From the NCBI GenBank assembly GCA_002490665.1, contig DKUL01000022.1, positions 1 to 14,076 on the forward strand: a DNA stretch of 14,076 nucleotides. The letters are read 5' to 3'. The DNA comes from Lachnospiraceae bacterium UBA7205 (lineage in GTDB: Bacteria; Bacillota; Clostridia; Lachnospirales; Lachnospiraceae). This document shows positions 1 to 7,529 of this stretch, piece by piece. Every line of letters starts with the position of its first letter. Positions within the stretch are counted from its first letter, which is position 1. The notes below the pieces were generated by a model, which was not told the DNA's origin, made no database searches, and worked only from the letters and a program-made list of their open reading frames with translations. The position numbers were made by a program, and so were the translations under genes.

Positions 1-874
1 CCCTGTCCAGATGCCTTCCCTGTAATCCATGCGCCTTTGCAGCCTTAAGGTATTCACTGACATAAATCTGTTTCATTTCCTCCGACTGCACAATCACCTT
101 GTCCGCATTGATAATCCCCGGCATAAAGCAGAAATGCTTGATTTTCTCCACCATCTGCTCATTATTCGGGTCTACTTCATTCAGGACAAAATATGGGATA
201 TAGACAAGCGTGTCCGTGTACTGTTTCAGATTCTGGGAAAAAAATTGGGGGTGCACGCTTGTAACCAGGTTCCAATTATCATATGCATTATGTATATAAA
301 TAACATCCGGTCGATGCGCCCCAAAATCAAACGCATCATACCTCGTAATTGGCACATAATCCGGATACTGGTCAGCTTCATAATGCATTTCGCGAAAGCT
401 CCCATCCGGGTTCTTATCATAATATGGAATCGGAATCACATATGCGTCACAATTTTCGTCCTCCCGGGCTGCCTGCCATACACTTTCCAGGGAATCCCAC
501 ATCGCCGCCTTGTACGGTAAAAACACAACTTCCTTCTTGTCTGGCGGCATATCATAAGTAATGGCATTTTGCAGCTGGATAAGCTGTTTCCTGATTTTCT
601 TGGACAGCTTTTTGCACTGGCTTTCATCTTGGATATTCGTACTCAGCTGATAAATATGCTCACAATAATCTTCCAGAATCCTGACCATGGGCGCATAGTC
701 CATATCAAGTGTTTCCAGGTAGCTGCCAAGGTCAACTGCGGCTTCCTGACATTTGATAAATTCCTCTTCCATTTCAAAAAGGACAGTCGAAGACGCTGCC
801 CTGCTGATGGAATCATTTACTTTTGTTAGCACGGACACTGTCTGCAACAGGTCTTTTTTCTTGTACCGCTTCAA
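1..874 (-). CDS. CDP-glycerol glycerophosphotransferase-like protein (3' end cut by window edge)
   Basis: The minus-strand frame is open from a TAG at 917-919 to the window edge and gives 291 residues without a stop. I chose the TTG at 872-874 as start because AGGAAGG lies 8 bases upstream; a GTG at 881-883 is in frame but sits directly on that site. Residues 1-110 are charged, helical and coiled-coil-like. From residue 115 there is an alpha/beta part beginning EVVFLPYKAAMWDSLESVW, then DAYVIPIPYYDKNPDGSF, a HRPDVIYIHNAYD strand and NADKVIVQSEEMKQIYV near 256-272. The last resembles the linker/second Rossmann strand of GT-B enzymes. From memory, Firmicute proteins with these motifs are annotated as CDP-glycerol:poly(glycerophosphate) glycerophosphotransferase (teichoic-acid type). 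That the gene is real is clear; the exact substrate is inference, because the nucleotide-binding C-terminal part lies outside the window. Confidence 0.72.
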   Translation of the reverse strand, partial: MKRYKKKDLLQTVSVLTKVNDSISRAASSTVLFEMEEEFIKCQEAAVDLGSYLETLDMDYAPMVRILEDYCEHIYQLSTNIQDESQCKKLSKKIRKQLIQLQNAITYDMPPDKKEVVFLPYKAAMWDSLESVWQAAREDENCDAYVIPIPYYDKNPDGSFREMHYEADQYPDYVPITRYDAFDFGAHRPDVIYIHNAYDNWNLVTSVHPQFFSQNLKQYTDTLVYIPYFVLNEVDPNNEQMVEKIKHFCFMPGIINADKVIVQSEEMKQIYVSEYLKAAKAHGLQGRHLDR

Positions 875-924
875 GCCCTTCACCTTCCTGGCAATTATTC
901 TGTTCACACATTTTTGCTATAACT

Positions 925-953
925 AGTCTACAACAATCGCCATCATTTTGCAA
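925..953 (-). promoter_or_regulatory. candidate sigma-A promoter for the glycerophosphotransferase-like gene
   Basis: On the minus strand TTGCAA (953-948) and TAGACT (930-925) are separated by 17 bases, about 50 bases before the proposed TTG start. Both boxes deviate from consensus by two bases. Three CAGT-containing short direct repeats (963-985) lie just upstream of the -35 box and could be a binding site or simply AT-rich slippage sequence. Confidence 0.35.
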
Positions 954-1018
954 TATATTTTTCAGTTTTCAGTCTTTTTCAGTCTTTCCAATTCCTGTCA
1001 TGGATTTTTACATCTTAT

Positions 1019-1588
1019 TCAGTCATGCCTGTGGAACAGGATATTCCGGGTAAACTCTGCCAGATTCGCACAGATATGGTCAGGCGCCACATCTTCTTCC
1101 AGCCGTTTCGTCCCATACCCGGATTCCAGAAGCACCGTGGTAAGTCCGGCATTTTGTCCAAGCTGTATGTCGCTTGCCCTGTCGCCAACCATGTATGAAT
1201 TTTCAATATCTGCCGTGTCAATGCCAAAATCCCGGCATGCCTGCCAGACCATCCCGGCTGACGGCTTCCTGCACTGGCATTGCCGCGCATACTTGCCGAC
1301 AATGCCTTTTTCATGATGCGGGCAGTAATAAACCGCGTCAACACCGGTTTCCCGCATCAGGTACCGGTTCATTTTCTGCAGCTGTTCTTCCGTAAAATAC
1401 CCTCTTGCCACACCGCTCTGGTTTGTCACCACAATTGCAAGATAGCCTTTTTCGTGGATTGTATGGACACATTCCTTCGCATACGGAAATATTTCAAGCT
1501 CGTCCACGCTGCACACATAGCTTTTCTCGACAGACAATACCCCATCCCTGTCAAGAAACACAACCGGTTTAGGTCTCCCACACTCCAT
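1019..1588 (-). CDS. gmhB: GmhB-like HAD-IIIA phosphatase (D,D-heptose 1,7-bisphosphate 7-phosphatase family)
   Basis: A 189-residue cytoplasmic HAD-superfamily phosphatase. Visible motifs: FLDRDGVL (nucleophile D13 and D15), VVTNQSG (T55, motif II), K108 in CRKP (motif III) and GDRASD (D136, D140, motif IV). C89-P-H91 and C104-Q-C106 form the zinc-loop pattern typical of GmhB. Length matches the family. The ATG at 1588 is chosen because AGGTGA precedes it by four bases; an ATG four bases upstream is out of frame. GmhB removes the 7-phosphate of glycero-manno-heptose bisphosphate on the way to nucleotide-activated heptose. In Gram-positives such enzymes serve S-layer or capsular heptose, and some act on other sugar or histidinol phosphates, so the substrate is not certain. 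The gene follows the DUF1624 gene by 49 bases, so the two are probably cotranscribed. No partner heptose genes are in the window. Confidence 0.85.
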   Translation of the reverse strand: MECGRPKPVVFLDRDGVLSVEKSYVCSVDELEIFPYAKECVHTIHEKGYLAIVVTNQSGVARGYFTEEQLQKMNRYLMRETGVDAVYYCPHHEKGIVGKYARQCQCRKPSAGMVWQACRDFGIDTADIENSYMVGDRASDIQLGQNAGLTTVLLESGYGTKRLEEDVAPDHICANLAEFTRNILFHRHD

Positions 1589-1637
1589 CCATTCACCTGC
1601 GCCTTTCCCATTGCTTCAAATCCAGTCAGTTATTTTC

Positions 1638-2414
1638 CTACAGTTCCTTACCCCAAAACAGCACCTCCAGAACGGCATAGATAACAGGCTGGTGTACCAT
1701 ATAGATTCCAAACGAATGCCTTCCGAGCCACTCAATGGGACGCAGGAAGCCATCCTCCAAAAATGCCATAACCTTTTTCCCATTGACGAGGCGAAACAGA
1801 AAATACCCTGCCATGAATAAAAACATCCACGGAACCAGCGAAAAATAATCTGTTGAGTAAAATCCCTCCTGTGGAAATCCCAAAAAAGCAGTCGCAATGT
1901 TCCGATACAGTCCCGACGGCAGCCTGCACAATTTCCACTTTTCAAAGCCAAGAAAACCCTCATTGACATTCCGTGTCAACCCAAAAAGCAAGACGCTCGC
2001 CGCCAGACCTACGGATGCCGGAAGCTTTCTGAACCATCTGTCAAGCAGGCACATCAGCAGCATACAGGAGCCTGTCAGCGTAAGCACCCCGAACACGACC
2101 CTGTTCACAGGCATGACGGCAAGCGTCGCCAACGTGATAACTGCGCCGCCGAGAAACACGGTGATGCCGCGTTTCAGCGCATGATGCCCCAATGACCAGC
2201 AAAAGCCGGACAGGAATATGAATGTCCAGCAGATTCCCTGCTGCCACAGATATGCTCCCTGCGACCTGTACCAGCCCCAGTCCACCTGATAGATGTATAC
2301 CAGATCCCAAGTCATATGGTACGCTATCATGTTCAGCAGCGCAATTCCCCTGATTCCGTCCAGTTTGCCATACCGCTTTTTATTTCCATTCCTGTTATCG
2401 CTCTTTTTCTCCAT
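1638..2414 (-). CDS. DUF1624/HGSNAT-type multi-pass membrane acyltransferase-like protein
   Basis: About 258 residues with a charged N-terminus (many K, N, R, D) followed by roughly seven hydrophobic membrane segments. The opening motif GKLDGIRGIALLNMIAYH, with H33 and a following TWDL, and the closing LGRHSFGIYMVHQPVIYAVL are characteristic of the DUF1624 family, related to heparan-alpha-glucosaminide N-acetyltransferase. Members are thought to move acyl groups across the membrane onto sugars; the substrate here is unknown. I prefer the ATG at 2414 (GGGGA close upstream) over an in-frame TTG at 2423 that would add three residues; neither has an ideal ribosome site. The gene sits between the GH53 gene and gmhB, separated from GH53 by a gap holding a palindromic repeat. 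A role in decorating an envelope glycopolymer would fit gmhB and the glycerophosphotransferase-like gene, but this is inference. Confidence 0.8.
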   Translation of the reverse strand: MEKKSDNRNGNKKRYGKLDGIRGIALLNMIAYHMTWDLVYIYQVDWGWYRSQGAYLWQQGICWTFIFLSGFCWSLGHHALKRGITVFLGGAVITLATLAVMPVNRVVFGVLTLTGSCMLLMCLLDRWFRKLPASVGLAASVLLFGLTRNVNEGFLGFEKWKLCRLPSGLYRNIATAFLGFPQEGFYSTDYFSLVPWMFLFMAGYFLFRLVNGKKVMAFLEDGFLRPIEWLGRHSFGIYMVHQPVIYAVLEVLFWGKEL

Positions 2415-2430
2415 ATTCCCCAATCCATCC

Positions 2431-2460
2431 GTAACGGTTCAGCCGAAGGCTGAACTGTCA
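2431..2460. repeat. palindromic repeat, copy 1 (intergenic)
   Basis: GTTCAGCC (2437-2444), a GAA loop and GGCTGAAC (2448-2455) form a perfect 8-bp stem; GTAAC and GTCA flank it and extend the symmetry with mismatches. No T-run follows on either strand, so it is not a standard intrinsic terminator. Its minus strand shares the 18-base string ACAGTTCAGCCTTCGGCT with 6197-6214, which marks it as one copy of a dispersed REP-like element. Confidence 0.7.
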
Positions 2461-2477
2461 CATCTATCCACCATTAT

Positions 2478-4211
2478 TCAGGCACGTACCAGGCAGATAT
2501 CTTTCAGCATGCCATATATTGCCGGAGCGTCCACCAGGATTCCGACTTCCGTCTGGCAGTCCTTATCAAGCGTAAGCGCCACACTGTGTACCGCCCACTC
2601 CTCGGCGGACGGAAAAATGGACTGCCTGACATCCGTTCCATCACCCGAACGCGCATAAAGCTGTACCTTTACGCCAGTCGTATTGTCTCCTTTGTATGAC
2701 AATGAAAAAATATATTTTCCTGCCAAAAGCTGTCCGGCATTCTGGCACAGGGACATCTTAAAATTACTCTCTCCCCTGAAATAAAAATAGTTCGTCGTGC
2801 CAAACGGAAACGCTTCCGCAGTCTCCTGCCTGATTTCGTGCATAAAGCTGTTATCGTCAGCTTCCCCTTTCACTTCCCAATATTCCGGCGTGCCGTCATA
2901 CACATTCTCAAAATCCGCATTTTTCAGCAGATTCTGTTTCTCTTTTACTTCCACAAGACAGACAGGCAGGCTGACACGCTGCCCGCACTCCGAAAGTGTT
3001 CCATTTATGACAACCGTGTCATTCATAACCAGTCCTGACTTGTCAAATGTCCATGTGACCGCTTCGCGTTCCAGCCTTCCGTCATACTTCAAAACCTTCA
3101 CTGCCCTTGGAAGATATTCGGACGGCACATCATCCGGCGTCACTGTAATCATGGACGGTTCGTATATTTTCGCAATACGGCTGGCATCGGCATGCTCCGG
3201 GTCAGAGCCAAATGCCTTGATTCCCAATGTCGGCATGCCGTCGGCATCGACGACTCCCATACAGCTTCCCCAGCTGTCGTCCGCCTCGTCATCCGGTCTT
3301 GAGAACGGCTCCCAGTAAAATACGCCAATCCCCAGTCCGTCACTGACATGCGCCGCAATGCTCATAATCAGTTCCAGCACTTCCTTCTGCGCAGCGCCCC
3401 CTGCCGGAAACCCGGATATCTTTTCCTGTGCCTCGCCGAACAGCTCTCCCCTGCTTCTGCGGTAAGCATGCGCCACTTCCGCAATAATCATTGGCTTGCG
3501 ATAACGCTTTGCCAGCTTCTCCATCGTATTTTTGAGGTCATTGAACGTTCCATGCCAGAATGGATAATAAGAAAGACCGATGATATCAAAATCTGTCACG
3601 CCATGCGAGAGGGCATTGTCAAACCATTCCTTAAAATAATAGTACCGTCCGCCCTGATCCAGATGCAGCATCACCTTGGTATCACGCGCTCCCTGTGTGT
3701 CCCGCACCGCACGGATTCCCGCGTTGATAAGCTGCGCAAGCCCTTCCCAGTTGTCTGTCCTGCCGTCCGGCCACATCATTCCGCAGCGGATTTCATTCCC
3801 GACCTGAACCATCTCCGGATAAACGTGGTCTGCGTCCAGCGCTTCCAGGACCTCTCTCGTGTACGCATAAACTGCCTGCACAAGGGCATCTCCATGTAAA
3901 TCCTTCCATGCCTGCGGTTTTGTCTGCTTACCCGGGTCCGCCCACCAGTCCGAATAGTGGAAATCAAGCAGCAGTCCCATTCCGCGCTTTTTGATTTCGG
4001 CTGCCATCCTCCTCGTATGCGCCAGGTCGCAATAGCCGCCCGACTCCCTGACACGCTCCGGATTGTTCCAAATCCGCAGCCGACCGTAATCAAATCCCTG
4101 CTCCTTTGCAAAGTCAATCACGTTGACCTCGTTTCCGTCAAAGTCAAAATAGCGGTGCCCCTTGTCCATCATTTCCGGATATGAGGATATATCCATTCCC
4201 TTTATAAACAT
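2478..4211 (-). CDS. GH53 endo-beta-1,4-galactanase, no signal peptide, with C-terminal beta-domains
   Basis: A 577-residue protein. Residues 1-340 match glycoside hydrolase family 53 (arabinogalactan endo-beta-1,4-galactanase): KGMDISSYPEM at the start, DYGRLRIWNNP (R45), DFHYSDWWADPGKQ (H85), QVGNE with acid/base E140, IIAEVAHAY with nucleophile E245, and GVFYWEPF near 297-303. Residues 355-420 look like a bacterial Ig-like domain (PRAVKVLKYDG, VTWTFD). Residues 428-577 look like a jelly-roll carbohydrate-binding module (NLLKNADFEN, YWEV), possibly of the CBM61/CBM4 kind. The ATG at 4211 is chosen because AGGGAGG lies six bases upstream; an ATG at 4232 would place that site inside the coding region. 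There is no signal peptide or membrane segment, although family members are usually exported. It probably cuts imported beta-1,4-galacto-oligosaccharides in the cytosol. Confidence 0.9.
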   Translation of the reverse strand: MFIKGMDISSYPEMMDKGHRYFDFDGNEVNVIDFAKEQGFDYGRLRIWNNPERVRESGGYCDLAHTRRMAAEIKKRGMGLLLDFHYSDWWADPGKQTKPQAWKDLHGDALVQAVYAYTREVLEALDADHVYPEMVQVGNEIRCGMMWPDGRTDNWEGLAQLINAGIRAVRDTQGARDTKVMLHLDQGGRYYYFKEWFDNALSHGVTDFDIIGLSYYPFWHGTFNDLKNTMEKLAKRYRKPMIIAEVAHAYRRSRGELFGEAQEKISGFPAGGAAQKEVLELIMSIAAHVSDGLGIGVFYWEPFSRPDDEADDSWGSCMGVVDADGMPTLGIKAFGSDPEHADASRIAKIYEPSMITVTPDDVPSEYLPRAVKVLKYDGRLEREAVTWTFDKSGLVMNDTVVINGTLSECGQRVSLPVCLVEVKEKQNLLKNADFENVYDGTPEYWEVKGEADDNSFMHEIRQETAEAFPFGTTNYFYFRGESNFKMSLCQNAGQLLAGKYIFSLSYKGDNTTGVKVQLYARSGDGTDVRQSIFPSAEEWAVHSVALTLDKDCQTEVGILVDAPAIYGMLKDICLVRA

Positions 4212-4229
4212 AGTAATCCTCCCTCTTTT

Positions 4230-4264
4230 CAAAATACCGCAGACACAATATCTGCGGTATTTTG
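4230..4264 (-). terminator. palindromic terminator after the Na/Pi cotransporter gene
   Basis: CAAAATACCGCAGA (4230-4243) and TCTGCGGTATTTTG (4251-4264) form a perfect 14-bp stem with a seven-base loop. The GC part sits at the loop end, with A-runs and T-runs at the base of the stem on both strands. It follows the cotransporter stop (4276) and ends 18 bases before the GH53 start. It should end or reduce cotransporter transcripts, and read-through would feed the GH53 gene. Confidence 0.75.
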
Positions 4265-4275
4265 AAAATTTCTAT

Positions 4276-6060
4276 TTACTTCTTCTTCGCCTTTTTGGTC
4301 TTGCTGATATCATATTTTAGCTCATATGCCTCATAAAGCTCCCTGTACATCACATTGTTCATCTCACGGATGCTCTTCTGGTATTCGTGCGTGTCAAAAT
4401 CTTCCGCTTCCGATTCCAGAAGCGCCACCGCAACGTTGGAGCAATGTGCCCCGATTCGCTCAAAATCGGTCAGGATATTGTTAAATGCAAACCCCTGTTT
4501 CAACTCACACTTTCCATTTCTAAGACGCGTAATGTGCCTTGACTTTAACTCATTGCAGAGTACGTTAATCAGCTCCCTTAAAGGCTCCACGCGGATTGCC
4601 TCGCCCACGTCATCATCAGAAAAGGCATCCACCGTAACCTCCAGAATTTCCTTTACGGCTCCCCCCAGCACAGACAGCTCATAGGTTGCCTCATCCGAGA
4701 ACGATATCTTTTTTTCATAGAGCTCATTTGCCGACTTAGACAAATTCACCGCATGGTCACCGAGCCGCTCAAAGTCACTAATTGTATGCAGGAAAATGGA
4801 CACCTGCTTGGACTGGTTCTCTGTCATGTCACGCCCTGTCAGCTGCATGAGATAGGTGCCAAGCTTATCCTCATACTTGTCAATCAGATTTTCCTTTTCC
4901 TGCACCTTGTTGTAACGGTCTTCCGTATAGTTGTCAAAAAGCCCCATTGCACGCACAATATTCTTCCTCGCCTTTCTCGCCATGCCGTTCATGGCTGTAT
5001 GGCTCTGCCCAATGGCAAGTGCGGGGTAGCGCAAAAAGCGTTCCTCCAGCAGGTCGAAGTCCGCCTGTTCCTCCCTGTCTTCCTGTGTGTCCTTCACAAG
5101 TCGGAACACAAGCTTTTCTATCCACTTGATAAACGGGAACAAAATCACGACTGTCGCCAGTCGGAAAACTGTATTTAATATCGCTATCGCTATCGGGCTC
5201 ATTGTCATATCCATAAAGTCAAACCGGACAACTGCATTGACCGAATAGAATACAACAGCCCAGAAAACCATGCCAAACAAGTCATTCATCAGGTAAATAA
5301 GCGCTGTCCTCTTACCGTTCTTGTTCGTGCCAATAGAAGACAAAAGCACCGGACATGCCGCACCAACACCAATACCGAGCGTAATCGGAAATGCTGACGC
5401 AAACGTGATTGCACCAGTCACGGAAAGCGCCTGCAAAATACCGATAGAAGCCGAGGCACTCTGCAATACCGCAGTAAATGCAATACCGACCAGAATGCCC
5501 ATAAAGGGGTTGGAAAACATGGTGAGCATATTGACAAAATGCGGATTTTCCTTCAGAGGTGAAACCGCGCCGCTCATGCTCTGCATCCCAAACATCAATA
5601 TCGAAAAGCCAAGCATGATGTCCCCGACATTCTTATAGGTACTTTTCTTTGATATCATCTTGAATAAAATACCGATAATGGAAACGACCGCCGATATCGT
5701 GGTCGTGGACAAAAGCTGCGCAATGCCGCCTGAGCCTTCTATGTAAGACAGACAGAGAATCCAGCCCGTGATGCTGGTGCCGATGTTTGCCCCCATGATG
5801 ATGCCGATTGCCTGTGCCACCTTCATCATGCCCGAATTTACAAAACCGACCACCATGACTGTCGTGGCGGAGGAGGACTGTATGATTGCCGTGACCGCCG
5901 TTCCCAGAAGAACCCCTTTAATCGGTGTGCTGGTCAGCTTATATAAAATAAGCTCCAGCTTTTCTCCTGCTGCCTTTTTCAGTCCGTCTCCCATAAGGGA
6001 CATGCCAAACAGAAACAGAGCCACCCCGCTAAGTAACGATAAAATAGATGTTATGCCCAT
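4276..6060 (-). CDS. Na+/phosphate cotransporter family protein with PhoU-like C-terminal domain
   Basis: A 594-residue inner-membrane protein. Residues 1-320 hold about eight to nine hydrophobic segments arranged as the two inverted Na/Pi-cotransporter repeats (PF02690), each with the family signature: QSSSATT at 61-67 and QSASASI at 200-206. Residues 350-575 are soluble and helical with PhoU-like repeats (SIFLHTISDFERLGDHAVN and ILTDFERIGAHCSN), and the protein ends in a lysine-rich tail. The family takes up inorganic phosphate with sodium; the PhoU part is thought to regulate the transport part. Full length for the NptA/YjbB-with-PhoU group. The start has only a weak, distant ribosome site (AAGGA about 12 bases upstream). 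A 15-base palindrome, GCAGCTG-C-CAGCTGC, lies in the leader at 6078-6092. It has its own promoter and terminator, so it is likely monocistronic. Confidence 0.93.
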   Translation of the reverse strand: MGITSILSLLSGVALFLFGMSLMGDGLKKAAGEKLELILYKLTSTPIKGVLLGTAVTAIIQSSSATTVMVVGFVNSGMMKVAQAIGIIMGANIGTSITGWILCLSYIEGSGGIAQLLSTTTISAVVSIIGILFKMISKKSTYKNVGDIMLGFSILMFGMQSMSGAVSPLKENPHFVNMLTMFSNPFMGILVGIAFTAVLQSASASIGILQALSVTGAITFASAFPITLGIGVGAACPVLLSSIGTNKNGKRTALIYLMNDLFGMVFWAVVFYSVNAVVRFDFMDMTMSPIAIAILNTVFRLATVVILFPFIKWIEKLVFRLVKDTQEDREEQADFDLLEERFLRYPALAIGQSHTAMNGMARKARKNIVRAMGLFDNYTEDRYNKVQEKENLIDKYEDKLGTYLMQLTGRDMTENQSKQVSIFLHTISDFERLGDHAVNLSKSANELYEKKISFSDEATYELSVLGGAVKEILEVTVDAFSDDDVGEAIRVEPLRELINVLCNELKSRHITRLRNGKCELKQGFAFNNILTDFERIGAHCSNVAVALLESEAEDFDTHEYQKSIREMNNVMYRELYEAYELKYDISKTKKAKKK

Positions 6061-6142
6061 GTCATTCTCATTCCTTCGCAGCTGCCAGCTGCTTTCCTTC
6101 TCTTATAAGTTTTTTGCTATTCCTTTATCTTATCATAGTTCC

Positions 6143-6171
6143 ATCATATCAGATTCCATAAAAGGTGTAAA
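6143..6171 (-). promoter_or_regulatory. sigma-A-type promoter of the Na/Pi cotransporter gene
   Basis: On the minus strand TTTACA (6171-6166) and TATGAT (6148-6143) are 17 bases apart, each one base from consensus. Transcription would start near 6136, giving a leader of about 75 bases that contains the GCAGCTG palindrome. The -35 box begins directly after the stop codon of the DUF815 gene. I see no pho box that I could defend. Confidence 0.65.
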
Positions 6172-6174
6172 GCG

Positions 6175-7509
6175 TTAATCATAATCCCCGGCGTAACAGT
6201 TCAGCCTTCGGCTTCCATCCAGGTAATTGACAAACTGCTGTGCGGTACGTCCCGAGATTCCGCCGTGGCTCAATTCCCATTTGTTTGCCTCCGCCCTGAG
6301 CTCCTCGTCGGACATCGCAATCCCCTGCCTGTGCGCCAGCTCGATTACAATATTGAAATATTCCTTCTGCGTGGGTTTTGAGTAATTGATGGTGACGCCA
6401 AAGCGGTTTACAAGGGAAAGCTTCTCCTCCATCGTGTCGGAGCGGTGCATGCCGTTGTCAACCTCCACGTCACTCCTGTCATTCCATGTCTCCTTGATTA
6501 AGTGCCTGCGGTTGGAAGTCGCATAAATCAGAATATTGTCCGGCTTCGTCTCCACACCGCCCTCAATGACCGCCTTGAGGAACTTATACTCCACCTCGAA
6601 CTCCTCAAACGACAGATCATCCATATAGATTACAAACTTGTAATTCCTGTTCTTAATCTGTGCAATGACACCCGACAAGTCCTTGAACTGGTGCTTATAA
6701 ATCTCAATCATGCGCAATCCCTGCGGATAAAACGCATTCACAATCGCCTTGATGCTTGTGGATTTACCAGTACCGCTGTCCCCAAACAGCAGCACGTTGT
6801 TCGCTTTCCTGCCCTCCACAAATGCCCTTGTATTGTCGACAAGCTTCTTTTTCTGCAGTTCATAACCGACCAGATCGTCGAGCATCACCTTGTCCATATT
6901 GTTAATCGGCAAAAATTCTATCATGCCGTCCGATTTTTCCCGGATGCGGAACGCCTTGTTCAGACCAAACATCCCCACGCCAAAATCCTTGTAAAAAGCC
7001 GTCACACAGTCAAAAAATGCATTCTCGTCAGCCGCCTGCTCAAGCTGCGCGCTCAGGGCAATAATCTTCTCGCTGACATTTTTGTTGTACATCAGCTCCT
7101 TCTTGCCGATTGCCCTGTAATCAGAAAGCTGTGAAAAACAGTCAATGCCAAGCTCCCCCTCTATCGCCGAAAAATCATAGTCAAACAGGTTTTTAAACAC
7201 CCTGAAATCATTTTTTGCAAAATGGTTGACGCTCCCGTCATTTGCACCCACCTTCTCACAGGTGATGCTGAACGGGTTTTCATTTGTCACCATAAAAAAA
7301 GTAAGGTAATTGTGCCAGAGGTTATGGTTAAACCCATAATCCGTGGCGACAATCAGAAGCCTTTTGAGCTGTGTATAAATATCCTTGATAAGCGCTGACT
7401 TTGAGCCTGTCTTCTCATCAAAACGGCGGAATATTTCCCCCATCTGGTAAAGAATACAGTCCTTGTCCATATCTCCGTACATAATTAGTTTCGCAATCTC
7501 ACGGTACAT
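6175..7509 (-). CDS. DUF815 family AAA-type ATPase
   Basis: A 444-residue cytoplasmic protein. Residues 1-200 are helical and of unknown function. The C-terminal AAA core has Walker A GDSGTGKS (243-250), Walker B FVIYMDD (292-298), the sensor-like stretch ATSNRRHL (330-337) and NRFGVTINY. This is the DUF815 (PF05673) pattern seen throughout Clostridia; the cellular role is not known to me. AGGAG lies eight to nine bases before the ATG. It starts 20 bases after the GH27 stop and appears to end the five-gene run. Its last 12 residues (SRRLNCYAGDYD) are odd: positions 6194-6214 are a half copy of the palindromic repeat at 2431-2460, so this tail seems to derive from repeat insertion, not from the ancestral gene end. 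Confidence 0.88.
   Translation of the reverse strand: MYREIAKLIMYGDMDKDCILYQMGEIFRRFDEKTGSKSALIKDIYTQLKRLLIVATDYGFNHNLWHNYLTFFMVTNENPFSITCEKVGANDGSVNHFAKNDFRVFKNLFDYDFSAIEGELGIDCFSQLSDYRAIGKKELMYNKNVSEKIIALSAQLEQAADENAFFDCVTAFYKDFGVGMFGLNKAFRIREKSDGMIEFLPINNMDKVMLDDLVGYELQKKKLVDNTRAFVEGRKANNVLLFGDSGTGKSTSIKAIVNAFYPQGLRMIEIYKHQFKDLSGVIAQIKNRNYKFVIYMDDLSFEEFEVEYKFLKAVIEGGVETKPDNILIYATSNRRHLIKETWNDRSDVEVDNGMHRSDTMEEKLSLVNRFGVTINYSKPTQKEYFNIVIELAHRQGIAMSDEELRAEANKWELSHGGISGRTAQQFVNYLDGSRRLNCYAGDYD
6194..6214. repeat. palindromic repeat, copy 2 (half element inside a coding end)
   Basis: GTAACAGTTCAGCC followed by TTCGGCT matches copy 1 (GTAACGGTTCAGCC) with one mismatch over the first 14 bases, and is identical for 18 bases to the other strand of copy 1. 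The second arm is lost after GGCT. It lies in frame at the 3' end of the DUF815 gene and encodes residues SRRLNCY. Confidence 0.65.
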
Positions 7510-7529
7510 TTTCTTTTCTCCTCACCTTT

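Noticed and set aside
29..520. 163-residue plus-strand ORF at the left end
   Set aside because: It is antisense to the longer, motif-bearing minus-strand glycerophosphotransferase-like frame and has no protein-like motifs.
2437..2455. Palindrome as terminator of the GH53 gene
   Set aside because: No T-run follows the stem on the minus strand, and its second copy lies inside a coding end, so a repeat element explains it better.
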